Positions 35,905 to 45,284 are shown, numbered from the stretch's first letter. The stretch is 64,000 bases of DNA from an uncultured Propionibacteriaceae bacterium (GCA_938012815.1 CALLVV010000074.1:43053-107052); one strand, 5' to 3'. The notes: a model not told the origin generated them from the sequence alone. Numbers and translations: made by a program.

Positions 35905-36468
35905 ATGTCCTTGATCAACACCCCGATCAAGCCCTTCGCCACGACTGCCTACCGCTCCGGGGCCTTCGTGGATGTCTCCAGCGATGACTTCCAGGGCAAG
36001 TGGAACATCGTCTTCTTCTACCCCGCCGACTTCACCTTCGTGTGCCCGACCGAACTGGCCGACCTCCAGGGCATCTACGCCGAACTCCAGTCCCTGGGCA
36101 TCGAGGTCTACTCGGTGAGCCGCGACTCCCACTTCGTCCACAAGGCGTGGCACGAGACCTCCCCCGAGATCGGCACCCTCGAGTTCGCGATGCTCGGTGA
36201 CGTCAACGGCGTGATCACCAACAACTTCGACAACGCCCGCCCCGACTCCGGCCTGGCCGACCGCTCCACCTACCTCATCGACCCCGACGGCATCATCCAG
36301 TACATCGAGACCACCCCCGAGGGCGTGGGCCGCAACGCCGCCGAACTGCTCCGCAAGGTCAAGGCCGCCCAGTACGTCCGCAACCACCCCGGCGAGGTCT
36401 GCCCCGCCAAGTGGGAGGAAGGCGAGGAGACCCTCACCCCGTCCTTCGACCTGGTCGGCAAGATCTGA
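35905..36468 (+). CDS. ahpC: Alkyl hydroperoxide reductase subunit C (2-Cys peroxiredoxin)
   Basis: A 187-residue peroxiredoxin. The peroxidatic cysteine is Cys47 in FTFVCPTEL and the resolving cysteine Cys166 in GEVCPAKW, so it is a typical 2-Cys AhpC of the E. coli type, reduced by AhpF. The ATG at 35905 follows AAAGGTG; a start three codons upstream has no support. It reduces hydrogen peroxide, organic peroxides and peroxynitrite in the cytoplasm. First gene of the ahpC-ahpF-oxyR operon; the gap to ahpF is 25 bases. Confidence 0.97.
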   Translation: MSLINTPIKPFATTAYRSGAFVDVSSDDFQGKWNIVFFYPADFTFVCPTELADLQGIYAELQSLGIEVYSVSRDSHFVHKAWHETSPEIGTLEFAMLGDVNGVITNNFDNARPDSGLADRSTYLIDPDGIIQYIETTPEGVGRNAAELLRKVKAAQYVRNHPGEVCPAKWEEGEETLTPSFDLVGKI

Positions 36469-36493
36469 GACAGCGGTAAGGAGAAACCACACA

Positions 36494-38080
36494 GTGCTGG
36501 ACGCCAACGCCACCGCGCAGCTCAAGAAGTACCTGGAACTCGTCTCGCTCCCGATCGAGCTCGCCGCCTCGCTCGACGACTCCCCCGCCTCCGCCAGGAT
36601 GCGTGAACTCCTCGGCGAGGTCGCTGCCCTCAGCCCCCTCGTGAGCGTCGTCGAGGAATCCAACCCCCGCACCCCCTCCTTCGCGATCCGGCGCGCGGGC
36701 ACCGAGATCGAGGTCCGGTTCGCGGGACTGCCCATGGGACACGAGTTCTCCTCGCTGGTGCTCGCCCTGGTTCAGGTCGGCGGCCACGCCCCCCGCCTGG
36801 ACGAGGAAACCGCCGAGGCGGTGCGCCGGCTCGAGGGGGGAGAATTCGTCACCTACATGTCCTTGACCTGCCAGAACTGCCCGACAGTGGTTCAGGCCCT
36901 CAACACCATGAGCATCCTCAACCCGAGGATCCGTCACGTGGCGGTCGAGGGTGGCGCCTTCAAGGACGAGGTGGAGGCGCTCGGCATCAAGGCGGTCCCC
37001 GCGATCTACAAGGACGGGCAGCTGTTCGGGCAGGGTCGCATGGATGTCGCGGACTTCGTCGCCCGACTCGACTCCGGGGCCGGTGCGCGCATCGCCGAGG
37101 CCCTTGACGCGAAGGACCCGTTCGAGGTCCTGGTCGTCGGGGGCGGCCCCGCGGGGGCGACGGCTGCCATCTACTCCGCCCGCAAGGCGCTGCGCACCGG
37201 ACTGGTCGCTGCGCGATTCGGTGGGCAGGTCCTCGACACCATGGCCATCGAGAACTTCATCTCGGTGCCCCGCACCGAGGGGCCGCGTCTCGGGGCCGCC
37301 CTGGAGGAACACGTCCGCGCCCACGACGTGGACATCACCACGGGAGTGAAGGCCTCGGCGCTGCGCCCGGCCGGTGAGGACGGATTGATCGCAGTCGACA
37401 TCGAGGGCGGCGGGACGCTGCGCGCCCGCAGTGTCGTCCTGGCGACGGGCGCCCACTACCGGACCATGGGTGTCCCCGGTGAGGAGGAGTACCGGAACAA
37501 GGGCGTGACCTTCTGCCCGCACTGCGACGGTCCCCTGTTCAAGGGCAGGCCCGTGGCGGTAATCGGTGGCGGAAACTCGGGCATCGAGGCCGCCATCGAC
37601 CTGGCGCAGGTCGCCTCGCACGTGACGGTGGTGGAGTTCCTCGACACCCTCAAGGCTGATGCCGTGCTGGTGAACACGCTGCGTTCCCTGCCCAACGTCG
37701 ATGTCCTGACCTCGACGCGGGTGGTGGAGGTCGTCGGTGACGGCTCCCAGGTGACCGGCCTGGACGTCGAGGACCGCACCTCCGGGCAGGTGCGGCGCCT
37801 GGATCTGGAGGGGGTCTTCGTCCAGATCGGGCTCCTGCCCGACACCGGCTGGCTGGACGGCGTGATCGAACGCAACCGCGCGGGCGAGATCGTCGTCGAT
37901 CAACGCGGTGCAACCTCCCTGCCCGGGGTGTTCGCCGCCGGCGACTGCGCCAACACTCCCTACAAGCAGATCGTCATCTCGCTGGGTTCCGGGGCCACGG
38001 CGGCGCTGTCCGCCTTCGATCACCTGATCCGTTCGCGGGAGGAGACGGAAACCCCCGCCGCCGCTACCGTCCGGGCATGA
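36494..38080 (+). CDS. ahpF: Alkyl hydroperoxide reductase subunit F
   Basis: A 528-residue flavoprotein disulfide reductase. An N-terminal tandem thioredoxin-fold domain carries the transfer CxxC at Cys126 and Cys129 (SLTCQNCPT). The C-terminal thioredoxin-reductase-like module has the FAD motif VVGGGPAGAT near 215, the redox CxxC at Cys341 and Cys344 (TFCPHCDG), and an NAD-binding GGGNSG. The GTG start has AAGGAGA nine bases upstream. It passes electrons from NADH to AhpC. Its stop overlaps the start of oxyR (ATGA). Confidence 0.97.
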   Translation: MLDANATAQLKKYLELVSLPIELAASLDDSPASARMRELLGEVAALSPLVSVVEESNPRTPSFAIRRAGTEIEVRFAGLPMGHEFSSLVLALVQVGGHAPRLDEETAEAVRRLEGGEFVTYMSLTCQNCPTVVQALNTMSILNPRIRHVAVEGGAFKDEVEALGIKAVPAIYKDGQLFGQGRMDVADFVARLDSGAGARIAEALDAKDPFEVLVVGGGPAGATAAIYSARKALRTGLVAARFGGQVLDTMAIENFISVPRTEGPRLGAALEEHVRAHDVDITTGVKASALRPAGEDGLIAVDIEGGGTLRARSVVLATGAHYRTMGVPGEEEYRNKGVTFCPHCDGPLFKGRPVAVIGGGNSGIEAAIDLAQVASHVTVVEFLDTLKADAVLVNTLRSLPNVDVLTSTRVVEVVGDGSQVTGLDVEDRTSGQVRRLDLEGVFVQIGLLPDTGWLDGVIERNRAGEIVVDQRGATSLPGVFAAGDCANTPYKQIVISLGSGATAALSAFDHLIRSREETETPAAATVRA

Positions 38081-39000
38081 ATCTGCGGGATCTGGAATAC
38101 CTCGTGGCGGTGGCCGACCAGCGGAGTTTCCGCTCGGCGGCCACCGCCTGCGGTGTCTCGCAGCCGACCCTGTCGGTCCAGCTCCGCAAACTCGAGGAGG
38201 AGCTCGGAGTCGTCCTTATCGACCGTGCCGCGTCCCGCCCAGCACTGACCCCGATCGGTCAGCGAGTGGTGGGACGGGCACGGGCGGTACTGGCCGAAGC
38301 CGAGGCGATACGGGTAATTGCCCGGGAGGCGACGGGCACCACCACCCACCTGCGGCTGGGGGTTTTCCCCACCCTCGGCCCGTATCTGCTGCCCCACGTC
38401 CTGCCCCATGCCGGGAAGCGTTTCCCGAATCTTCGGCTGCTGCTGACCGAGGAGAAAACCCAACAGCTGGTGAGGATGCTGCGCTCGGGCGGGCTGGACG
38501 CCGCGCTGATCGCCATGCCCGCCGGTGACCCCCACCTGGAAGCGCGCCCCCTCTTCCGTGAGGAATTCGTCCTGGCAACCCCCGCCGGGCATCCGCTGAT
38601 GGATGGGGCGGGCGAGAGTCTCTGGGAAAGGCCCCCCATCCCACCGGCCCGCGTGGCCAAGCACGAGCTGCTGGTCCTGGACGAGGGGCATTGCCTGGGC
38701 GGCCAGGTGCAGCGGTGGGCCGCCGAACACCGGGTCCGGCTGCGAAAGGACTACCGCGCCACGAGCCTCGAGACCATGCGCCACATGATTGCTTCCGGCG
38801 GCGGTCTCAGCCTGCTGCCAGCCATGACAGTCCTGTCTCCCGTTCCGCCGACCCCCGGCCTGGCGTTGCGCCGGATCGCTCCTCCCGCGCCCAGCCGGGA
38901 CATCGCGCTGGTGTGGCCCCGCACATCACCCCGCACGGCCACTCTCGAGGCATTGGCGCCCGCCCTGGTCCCCTCCATTGCACTGGTCCAAGAGCTGTGA
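38077..39000 (+). CDS. oxyR: OxyR-type LysR regulator lacking the resolving cysteine
   Basis: A 307-residue LysR-family protein with the N-terminal winged helix (GVSQPTLSVQLRKLEEELG) and OxyR-specific effector-domain segments (VLATPAGHPL, ATSLETMRHMIASGGGLSLLPA). The peroxide-sensing cysteine is Cys206 in LDEGHCLGG. In characterised OxyR the partner cysteine lies nine residues on; here that position is Ala215. The only other cysteine is Cys25 in the DNA-binding helix region. A disulfide-based switch of the E. coli type is therefore not possible within one chain as far as I can see. It is the third gene of the ahpCF operon with ATGA coupling. Activator or repressor of ahpC is the likely role. 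Confidence 0.92.
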   Translation: MNLRDLEYLVAVADQRSFRSAATACGVSQPTLSVQLRKLEEELGVVLIDRAASRPALTPIGQRVVGRARAVLAEAEAIRVIAREATGTTTHLRLGVFPTLGPYLLPHVLPHAGKRFPNLRLLLTEEKTQQLVRMLRSGGLDAALIAMPAGDPHLEARPLFREEFVLATPAGHPLMDGAGESLWERPPIPPARVAKHELLVLDEGHCLGGQVQRWAAEHRVRLRKDYRATSLETMRHMIASGGGLSLLPAMTVLSPVPPTPGLALRRIAPPAPSRDIALVWPRTSPRTATLEALAPALVPSIALVQEL

Positions 39001-39061
39001 GCAGACCCGCCCGACGAGCCACCGGACGTGGTCTCAGCGCGGACCAGCCGCCGGAGAGGTT

Positions 39062-39910
39062 TCACACGATGAGCCGCTTCGACAGGTCCTTACGCACCTC
39101 GTCCGGCAACTCGACGGGTTTCCCCTCCCCGTCCGCGGCGACCAGGATGGTGCGGCCACGGGCGAAGGTGGTGCCGTCGTCGGGGTTGAAGATCTCGGCC
39201 ACGAGGGTCACCGAGCTGTTGCCTAGCTTCGCGGGGGCGGTGCGCACCGCATAGGGATCCATGCGGTGAGTGATCTGGTTGATGTAGTCGACGTCCTGCC
39301 GTGCGATCAACCAGTTCAGCGGGGCCTTCCGGGTTCCGGAACGCGCCATGGCGGGGCTCCACGAGGTGGTGGTGGCTATCCGGGCCTGCATCAGGTAGTC
39401 GAGGACCTTGACGTTGTTGACGTGACCGTAGGAATCCAGGTCCGACCATCGCACCGGGCAGGGCGTCACCGACCCATTCCTGCCGAGATCCGGAACGTTG
39501 ATGTGGCGCATGGGCTCCACCTCCGCCCGGTAGTCCGCCAGCCACTCCCTGTCGGTCAGGGCGAGGCGGGCCGGTTGCTGGGTCTCGAAATCGAACGGAC
39601 ACAGCACCGTCCGGGCCCGGACCACCGGCGTCGCGTCCTGGAAGAGCGCATACGCGACATCGAACCGGGCACCGCCGAGCTGGGCGATTGCCACCTCCGC
39701 GCCGATCCCGGCGTCCGAATAGGTGATCGGCGCCAGGTAGCTGATCCGGTGACCGACCACCACGACCCCGGAGTCCAGCAGCCCGGAGCACGACCCCGCC
39801 CTGAAGAACGCGGTTCTCGCCTCCTGAAGGTAATCGGCGATGACGGCGTTGTTGACGTGCCCCTGGGCGTCGAGATCGGACCAGCGCAACGCGATCGTGG
39901 TGCGGAACAC
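39062..39910 (-). CDS. Double-hotdog acyl-CoA thioesterase family protein
   Basis: A 282-residue protein made of two tandem 4-hydroxybenzoyl-CoA-thioesterase-like hotdog domains. Each has the motif RWSDLDxxGHVNN: RWSDLDAQGHVNNAVIADYL near the N-terminus, and VRWSDLDSYGHVNNVKVLDYL near residue 155. The Asp of DxxGHVNN is the catalytic acid in the family. GTG at 39910 is chosen because GGAGGAG lies just upstream, two bases after the FadD stop. Likely hydrolyses acyl-CoA thioesters. It is encoded directly downstream of fadD and may recycle CoA. Confidence 0.88.
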   Translation of the reverse strand: MFRTTIALRWSDLDAQGHVNNAVIADYLQEARTAFFRAGSCSGLLDSGVVVVGHRISYLAPITYSDAGIGAEVAIAQLGGARFDVAYALFQDATPVVRARTVLCPFDFETQQPARLALTDREWLADYRAEVEPMRHINVPDLGRNGSVTPCPVRWSDLDSYGHVNNVKVLDYLMQARIATTTSWSPAMARSGTRKAPLNWLIARQDVDYINQITHRMDPYAVRTAPAKLGNSSVTLVAEIFNPDDGTTFARGRTILVAADGEGKPVELPDEVRKDLSKRLIV

Positions 39911-39911
39911 G

Positions 39912-41741
39912 TCACTCCTCCGCGTCGTAGAGGGAATCGACGATGTCACCGTAACGTTTCGTCACCGCAGCGCGGCGGATCTTCATGTTGGGGGTGACCC
40001 CGTCGTTGTCGACCGTGAGCTCGTGATCGAGGATCGCGAAACGCTTCACGGTCTCCCAACGTTCGAGACGCGCGTTGGCCTTCGCCATCTGCTTCTCGAT
40101 CGAGGCCCGGATTTCGGGTCGCTGACTGAGTTCGGCATAGCTCAGGTATCCGAGCTGGCGTTTCTCCGCCCAGGTTCGGAGCAGTGCCGGGTCGAGCACC
40201 AGCAACGCGGAGCAGTACTTGCGTCCGTCCCCCACCGCGATGGCCTGCGAGATGTAGGGAATGTTCGCGGTGATCGCACTCTCGACCTTCTGTGGGGCGA
40301 CGTACTTGCCACCTGAGGTCTTGAACAGGTCCTTTTTGCGGTCGGTGATGGTCAGGTTGCCCTCGGCGTCGAACTTTCCCAAGTCACCGGTGTGGTACCA
40401 GCCGTCGCTGAAAACTTCCGCCGTGATGTCAGGCAGATTGTGGTATCCGGGGGTGATGATGGGTCCACGCAACAGCACTTCCCCATCTTCGGCGAGTTTT
40501 GTCTCGATCCCGGGAATCACCTTGCCCACCGATCCGAAACGCGGCTCGGTGGGAACATTCAGGAAGGCGATGGCGGAGGTCTCCGTGGAGCCGTAACCCT
40601 CGACGATCAACAGACCCGCCGAGTAGAACCATTCCTGCACCTGGGCGGAGAGTTTTGCCGAACCGGAGATCATGAACTTCATCCGTCCCCCGAGCTTCGC
40701 CTTGAGCTTGGAGAACACCAGGGCGTCGGCCACCCGGTACTTCAGCGCCAGGGAACCAGGCATCGGACGCCCGGAGAGCCGGTAGCCGCGGGAATCGCGC
40801 CCCACGGCGAAAGCCCAGCGGGCGACCCGATCCTTCAAACCCGTGTTGGCGGTCATGACCGCAGCCCGCACCTTCTCGAAGATGCGGGGGGCACCACACA
40901 TGAACGTCGGTTTGACCTCACCCAGGCCGTCGACGATCCGGTCGATCCGCCCGTCCACGGCGGAGGCGAACCCGTAGGCGATCTGGCAGGCGATCAGCGT
41001 CTTCCCGAAGACGTGGCTGAGCGGCAGCCACAGGTATTGCAGGTCGGAGTCATCGATGATCCGCCAGTGCTTCACCCCAGCTCCCTCGTAGATCCAGGAG
41101 ACGTGGTTGAGCCGCACACCCTTCGGCTGCCCCGTCGTCCCGGAGGTGTAGATGAGGGTGGAGAGAGTATCGTGGTCGGTGGATGCGATGGCCTCGTCGA
41201 CGACTCCGGGGTTTTGTTTCAACAGCTCTGCGCCGAGCAGCTGCAGCTGCGTGTAGGAGATGACCCGGTCGTTCAACTCCACGTGGGCGGTGTCGATGAC
41301 GACGATGGTGTGCACGGCAGCCCTCAGGGTGGGGCTGGCCTCCACCTTCGCGAGTTGAGTCGCGTCCTCGACCACCACGATGCAGGTTCCCGAATCATCC
41401 AGGATGAACTCCACGTCCCCCGCCGCGGTGTTCGGATAGACCGTCGTTGTGGCGCCCGCCGCGCAGGCCACGGCCAAGTCGAGCAGGATCCACTCGAGCC
41501 TGGTGGTGGAGATTATCCCCACTCGCTGTTCGCGGGCCAGCCCCCGGGCCAACAGCCCGGCCGCGAGCTGATCCACCAGTAGCCGCGATTCCGCCCACGT
41601 GTACCGGGTCCACCGATTCGGACCCTCCGGAGCCCTGTCAGGGTCAAGGAAGGCCAGGCCATCGGGGGTCTCGGCCACTCGACGCCGAAACATGTCGCCG
41701 ACCGAGCTGGCAAAGCTGAGCAGTTCTTCCTGAAGACTCAT
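39912..41741 (-). CDS. Long-chain fatty acid-CoA ligase (FadD-like)
   Basis: A 609-residue AMP-dependent synthetase. The P-loop is LIYTSGTTGQPKGV near residue 195, the adenine-binding motif EGYGSTETSAI near 375, the hinge motif YHTGDLGKFDAEG near 455, and the C-terminal lysine segment TSGGKYVAPQKVE. The ATG at 41741 follows AGGAG; the longer frame upstream runs into the marR promoter region. It activates fatty acids with ATP and CoA at the membrane. It diverges from marR, and their candidate -10 elements mirror each other across a 100-base spacer. Confidence 0.92.
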   Translation of the reverse strand: MSLQEELLSFASSVGDMFRRRVAETPDGLAFLDPDRAPEGPNRWTRYTWAESRLLVDQLAAGLLARGLAREQRVGIISTTRLEWILLDLAVACAAGATTTVYPNTAAGDVEFILDDSGTCIVVVEDATQLAKVEASPTLRAAVHTIVVIDTAHVELNDRVISYTQLQLLGAELLKQNPGVVDEAIASTDHDTLSTLIYTSGTTGQPKGVRLNHVSWIYEGAGVKHWRIIDDSDLQYLWLPLSHVFGKTLIACQIAYGFASAVDGRIDRIVDGLGEVKPTFMCGAPRIFEKVRAAVMTANTGLKDRVARWAFAVGRDSRGYRLSGRPMPGSLALKYRVADALVFSKLKAKLGGRMKFMISGSAKLSAQVQEWFYSAGLLIVEGYGSTETSAIAFLNVPTEPRFGSVGKVIPGIETKLAEDGEVLLRGPIITPGYHNLPDITAEVFSDGWYHTGDLGKFDAEGNLTITDRKKDLFKTSGGKYVAPQKVESAITANIPYISQAIAVGDGRKYCSALLVLDPALLRTWAEKRQLGYLSYAELSQRPEIRASIEKQMAKANARLERWETVKRFAILDHELTVDNDGVTPNMKIRRAAVTKRYGDIVDSLYDAEE

Positions 41742-41769
41742 CAATACTCCTAAGAGACATGGCGTTGCG

Positions 41770-41835
41770 AGCCTAACCGAATCATGGAGCTCTTTACACA
41801 ACTGGCCACGGAAGAACCACCCCCATGGTTAGGAT
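41770..41835. promoter_or_regulatory. Mirrored candidate promoters of fadD and marR
   Basis: GGTTAGG-A-T on the plus strand (41827-41835, marR -10 TAGGAT at 41830-41835) and GGTTAGG-C-T on the minus strand (41778-41770, fadD -10 TAGGCT) form an inverted repeat across 48 bases. It overlaps both -10 elements. A MarR-type dimer or simply matched promoter cores could explain it. Confidence 0.35.
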
Positions 41836-41843
41836 TGCGAACT

Positions 41844-42311
41844 GTGGTGACCAAGGTTGAATGGTTGGACGACGATCAGCAGCGAATCTGGCGCGCTTGG
41901 CTGCGCGCCACGCATCGCATACAGAGCTATCTTGACACGGATCTCCGGCTGGCCGGTCTGGATCTGGCGGAATACGAAATACTCGTTACGCTCTCGGAGG
42001 CCCCCGGCCAACAGTTACGGATGAGCGAGCTCGCTCACGCGGTCAGCCAATCCCGTTCCCGCCTGACGCATACCGTTAAGCGTCTTGAGGCCAGGGGACA
42101 TGCGGAACGCACCAACTGCACCGATGACGGACGGGGGGTGCTTGCCTCCCTGACGACGGAGGGCATGCGTTTCCTGACGCAGGTTGCCCCCGGACACGTG
42201 GCGGCGGTGCGCCGGATCCTGATAGATGCCGTCGAGCCCGAGGACCTGCAGGCCCTGGGCCGCGCCTGCGACGCCATCTTGGCGGTGCCGGACTACGATG
42301 AGCATCCGTGA
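41844..42311 (+). CDS. MarR-family transcriptional regulator
   Basis: A 155-residue winged-helix regulator. The recognition region MSELAHAVSQSRSRLTHTVKRLEARG is typical, followed by the wing and TEEG-like LTTEGMRFL. GTG at 41844 is chosen because TAGGAT lies eight bases ahead (leaderless layout); an upstream in-frame ATG at 41784 would overlap the promoter. It overlaps the following oxidoreductase gene by four bases (GTGA) and diverges from fadD. Ligand unknown; possible control of both. Confidence 0.85.
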   Translation: MVTKVEWLDDDQQRIWRAWLRATHRIQSYLDTDLRLAGLDLAEYEILVTLSEAPGQQLRMSELAHAVSQSRSRLTHTVKRLEARGHAERTNCTDDGRGVLASLTTEGMRFLTQVAPGHVAAVRRILIDAVEPEDLQALGRACDAILAVPDYDEHP

Positions 42312-45091
42312 ATCCAGTCGAGCTGCTTCGTGACCAACTCGGCGACCTGACACACCTGCTGGACGACTCGCTCCTCACCCGCGGCATCTATTCCTCTGAT
42401 GCCTCCCTCTATCGAGTGCCTCCCTTGGTGGTTGCCCACCCCGAGAACCGCGACCAGTTGATTGCGCTCGTGCGGGCGGCCTTGGACTGCCGTCTCCCTG
42501 TCACCGTGCGCGGCGCGGGTACCTCATGCGCGGGCAACGCGGTCGGCGCAGGCCTCGTGATAGACGTCGCCAAACACCTGAACCGAATCCACGCAGTCGA
42601 CGAACAAACCCGCACCGCCGTGATCGACCCAGGGGTGGTGCAGGAAACCCTCCAGAAAGCGGTCGCCCCCCACGCTTTGAGGCTCGGCCCAGACCCGTCC
42701 ACCTCGTCGCGCTGCACCGTCGGTGGGATGATCGGGAACAACGCCTGCGGGCCACGAGCCCTCGGCTACGGCCGCATGTCCGACAATGTGGTTGAGCTGG
42801 AGATCATCGACGGCCACGGCTGGCTGCGGGTCCTGGGCCGCGACGACTTTCCCGAGCTGCGTTCGCTGGTGATGGCCAACCTGGGTGTGATCCGCACCGA
42901 ATTCGGCCGTTTTTCCCGGCAGGTCTCCGGATATTCGATGGAACACCTGCTGCCGGAAAATAGGTTCGACGTGGCGAAGTTCTTCGCGGGCACCGAGGGC
43001 ACCCTCGGGATCATCACCCGGGCCACGGTGCGTCTGACCCCCGACCCCTCACACCGCATCATGGTTGTGCTCGGCTACCCGTCGATGGATCGTGCCGGGG
43101 ACGACATCTCCCGGCTGCTGAAGTTCCGTCCCACCGCCTGCGAGGGTTTGGACCGGCGCATCGTTGACGTGGTGATCCGCAAACGGGGTGCCGATTCCGT
43201 CGGCCGGCTGCCCGCGGGGGAGGGCTGGATGTTCATTGAACTGGCCGGGGAGGATCCCGCGGAGATCCGCGACCGTGCCGAGGCGCTCCTCGCCGAGGCC
43301 GCAGCACAGGCAGGGTGGATCGTCGAGGATCAGGAACAGGCCACATCGCTGTGGAAACTGCGGGCCGATGGGGCAGGGCTGGCCGGGGTGTCGCTGGACA
43401 AACCCGCCTACGGGAGCTGGGAGGACGCAGCCGTGCCCCCGGAGCACCTGGGCGACTACCTGCGGGACTTCGAGGCCCTCCTGGCCCGGCACGGCCTGCA
43501 CTCGCTGCCCTACGGACACTTCGGCGACGGCTGTGTCCACGCCCGCATCGACTTTCCCTTCGAGGCTCCCGACGGCCGGGCCCGGTACCGCGCCTTCATG
43601 TTGGAGGCCGCCGAGATGGTGGCCTCCCACGGCGGTTCGATGTCCGGCGAGCACGGCGACGGGCGCGCCCGCTCGGAACTGCTGCCACGGATGTACTCCC
43701 CCGAGGCCCTGAAACTCTTCGGCGCGGTCAAACACCTGTTCGACCCCGAGAACCTGCTCAATCCGGGTGTGCTGGTCGATCCCGAACCCACCGACTCCAA
43801 CCTCCGGATGGTGGCGGCAACCGTTTCCCCCCTGAACCTGGAAGATCCCGAGTTCGTGGCCCAAGTGCACCAGTGCTCAGGGGTCGGCAAGTGCCTGTCC
43901 GACACCACAGCCTCCGGCGGGGTGATGTGCCCGAGCTTCCAGGCCACCCGCGACGAGAAGGACTCCACGCGGGGCCGGGCCAGGGCGTTGCAGGAGATGG
44001 TCAACGGCTCCCTCATCACGGGGGGCTGGCGTTCACGAGAGGTGACCGAGGCCCTCGACCTGTGCCTGTCCTGCAAGGGCTGCTCCCGCGACTGCCCCAC
44101 GGGAATCGACATGGCCGCCTACAAGTCGCGCGTCACCCATGAGCGCCTCAAGGGACGGTTGCGACCCCGCAACCACTATTCCCTGGGCTGGCTGCCGCGC
44201 TGGGGACGCCTCATCACGAAACTCCCCGGCATCGGGCCGCTCATCAACGTCGTCGGCGCCGCCCCCGGCTTGGGGAGCCTGATGAAATGGGCTGCAGGGG
44301 TCGACGGGCGGCGGCAGATCCCACGCTTTGCGGCGCGTTCCGCCCGCCGCCGCACCAAGCTACCGGGCGGTGGGGACAAGGGACCCGTCCTGATCTGGGT
44401 GGACTCGTTCAGCGACTGCTTCGAGTCGAACTCCTTCGCCGCGGTGGCGCAGGTCCTGGCCCGTCTCGGTTACGAGCCCCGGGCACTGGATGATAAGGCT
44501 TGCTGCGGCCTGACCTGGATCTCGACGGGCCAGCTCGACGGAGCCCGCCGCCAGCTCAGACACGCAGCCACCGTGCTGGCGCCCTTCGTCGAACAAGGCA
44601 TTCCGATCGTCGGGGTGGAGCCGAGCTGCACCAGCGTGTGGCGTTCCGACGCGCCCGAACTCCTATCAGGGGACACCAACATTGAGGCGCTGAGAGGGAA
44701 GGTCCTGACCCTCGCGGAGTTTCTGGCCAAGGATCCCGATTTCCTGCCCCCGGACCTGTCCGGGCACACCATCGTCGCCCAGCCCCACTGCCACCACGCC
44801 TCCGTGATCGGATGGCAGGCGGATCGGGCCCTCTTGAAGGCGACGGGCGCCAACCTGGTGCAGGTGGGTGGCTGCTGTGGGCTGGCCGGGAACTTCGGCG
44901 TCGAGATCGGCCACCACGAGGTGAGCGTGAAGGTTTTCGAACACGACCTCGGCCCCGCGGTGGCGGCCAACCCGGACGCCATCGTCCTGGCCGACGGTTT
45001 CAGCTGCCAGACCCAGCTGAAGGGGCTGGCCGGCCGCGACTCGATGAGCCTGGCCGAGTTGTTGGCGACCCACCCGGCCCGCTCCGTCTGA
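42308..45091 (+). CDS. FAD-linked oxidase fused to Fe-S/CCG domains (D-2-hydroxyacid dehydrogenase type)
   Basis: A 927-residue fusion protein. The N-terminal FAD-binding PCMH domain (about 35-215) carries VTVRGAGTSCAGNAV and the flavin-site SSRCTVGGMIGNNACGP. The FAD-oxidase C-terminal domain (about 250-500) contains HFGDGCVHARIDFP and SMSGEHGDGRAR, which bind metal and substrate. Iron-sulfur segments follow: GKCLSDTT plus MCPSF near 522 and CLSCKGCSRDC near 586. Two CCG domains (ACCGLTW near 731; GCCGLAGNFG near 856) complete a GlcD-GlcF-type fusion. Such enzymes oxidise D-lactate, glycolate or D-2-hydroxyglutarate and pass electrons to the quinone pool. The substrate cannot be told. It is translated together with marR. 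Confidence 0.9.
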   Translation: MNPVELLRDQLGDLTHLLDDSLLTRGIYSSDASLYRVPPLVVAHPENRDQLIALVRAALDCRLPVTVRGAGTSCAGNAVGAGLVIDVAKHLNRIHAVDEQTRTAVIDPGVVQETLQKAVAPHALRLGPDPSTSSRCTVGGMIGNNACGPRALGYGRMSDNVVELEIIDGHGWLRVLGRDDFPELRSLVMANLGVIRTEFGRFSRQVSGYSMEHLLPENRFDVAKFFAGTEGTLGIITRATVRLTPDPSHRIMVVLGYPSMDRAGDDISRLLKFRPTACEGLDRRIVDVVIRKRGADSVGRLPAGEGWMFIELAGEDPAEIRDRAEALLAEAAAQAGWIVEDQEQATSLWKLRADGAGLAGVSLDKPAYGSWEDAAVPPEHLGDYLRDFEALLARHGLHSLPYGHFGDGCVHARIDFPFEAPDGRARYRAFMLEAAEMVASHGGSMSGEHGDGRARSELLPRMYSPEALKLFGAVKHLFDPENLLNPGVLVDPEPTDSNLRMVAATVSPLNLEDPEFVAQVHQCSGVGKCLSDTTASGGVMCPSFQATRDEKDSTRGRARALQEMVNGSLITGGWRSREVTEALDLCLSCKGCSRDCPTGIDMAAYKSRVTHERLKGRLRPRNHYSLGWLPRWGRLITKLPGIGPLINVVGAAPGLGSLMKWAAGVDGRRQIPRFAARSARRRTKLPGGGDKGPVLIWVDSFSDCFESNSFAAVAQVLARLGYEPRALDDKACCGLTWISTGQLDGARRQLRHAATVLAPFVEQGIPIVGVEPSCTSVWRSDAPELLSGDTNIEALRGKVLTLAEFLAKDPDFLPPDLSGHTIVAQPHCHHASVIGWQADRALLKATGANLVQVGGCCGLAGNFGVEIGHHEVSVKVFEHDLGPAVAANPDAIVLADGFSCQTQLKGLAGRDSMSLAELLATHPARSV

Positions 45092-45151
45092 CCAGCCAGA
45101 ACCACGACGAAACGACTGCAGAACCACAATGCCGCACGTAGCATCGTTCTC

Positions 45152-45217
45152 ATGCGCATCCGGGACCGCCGCCCCGGACATTTCCTGCCGACCGCTTCTG
45201 CGGGGGCATCGTCCTGA
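45152..45217 (+). other. Tiny open frame behind a good -10 element
   Basis: TAGCAT at 45139-45144 is followed by seven bases and an ATG that opens a 21-codon frame (MRIRDRRPGHFLPTASAG...). The layout matches other leaderless starts in this window. It may be the surviving start of a lost gene or chance; I cannot support a protein product. Confidence 0.2.
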
Positions 45218-45284
45218 ACATGCATCCCAGGACCGTGAGGATGGGACCTGACTTCTGGAGCGTGCCCGTTTCCGCTCTCTGGGA

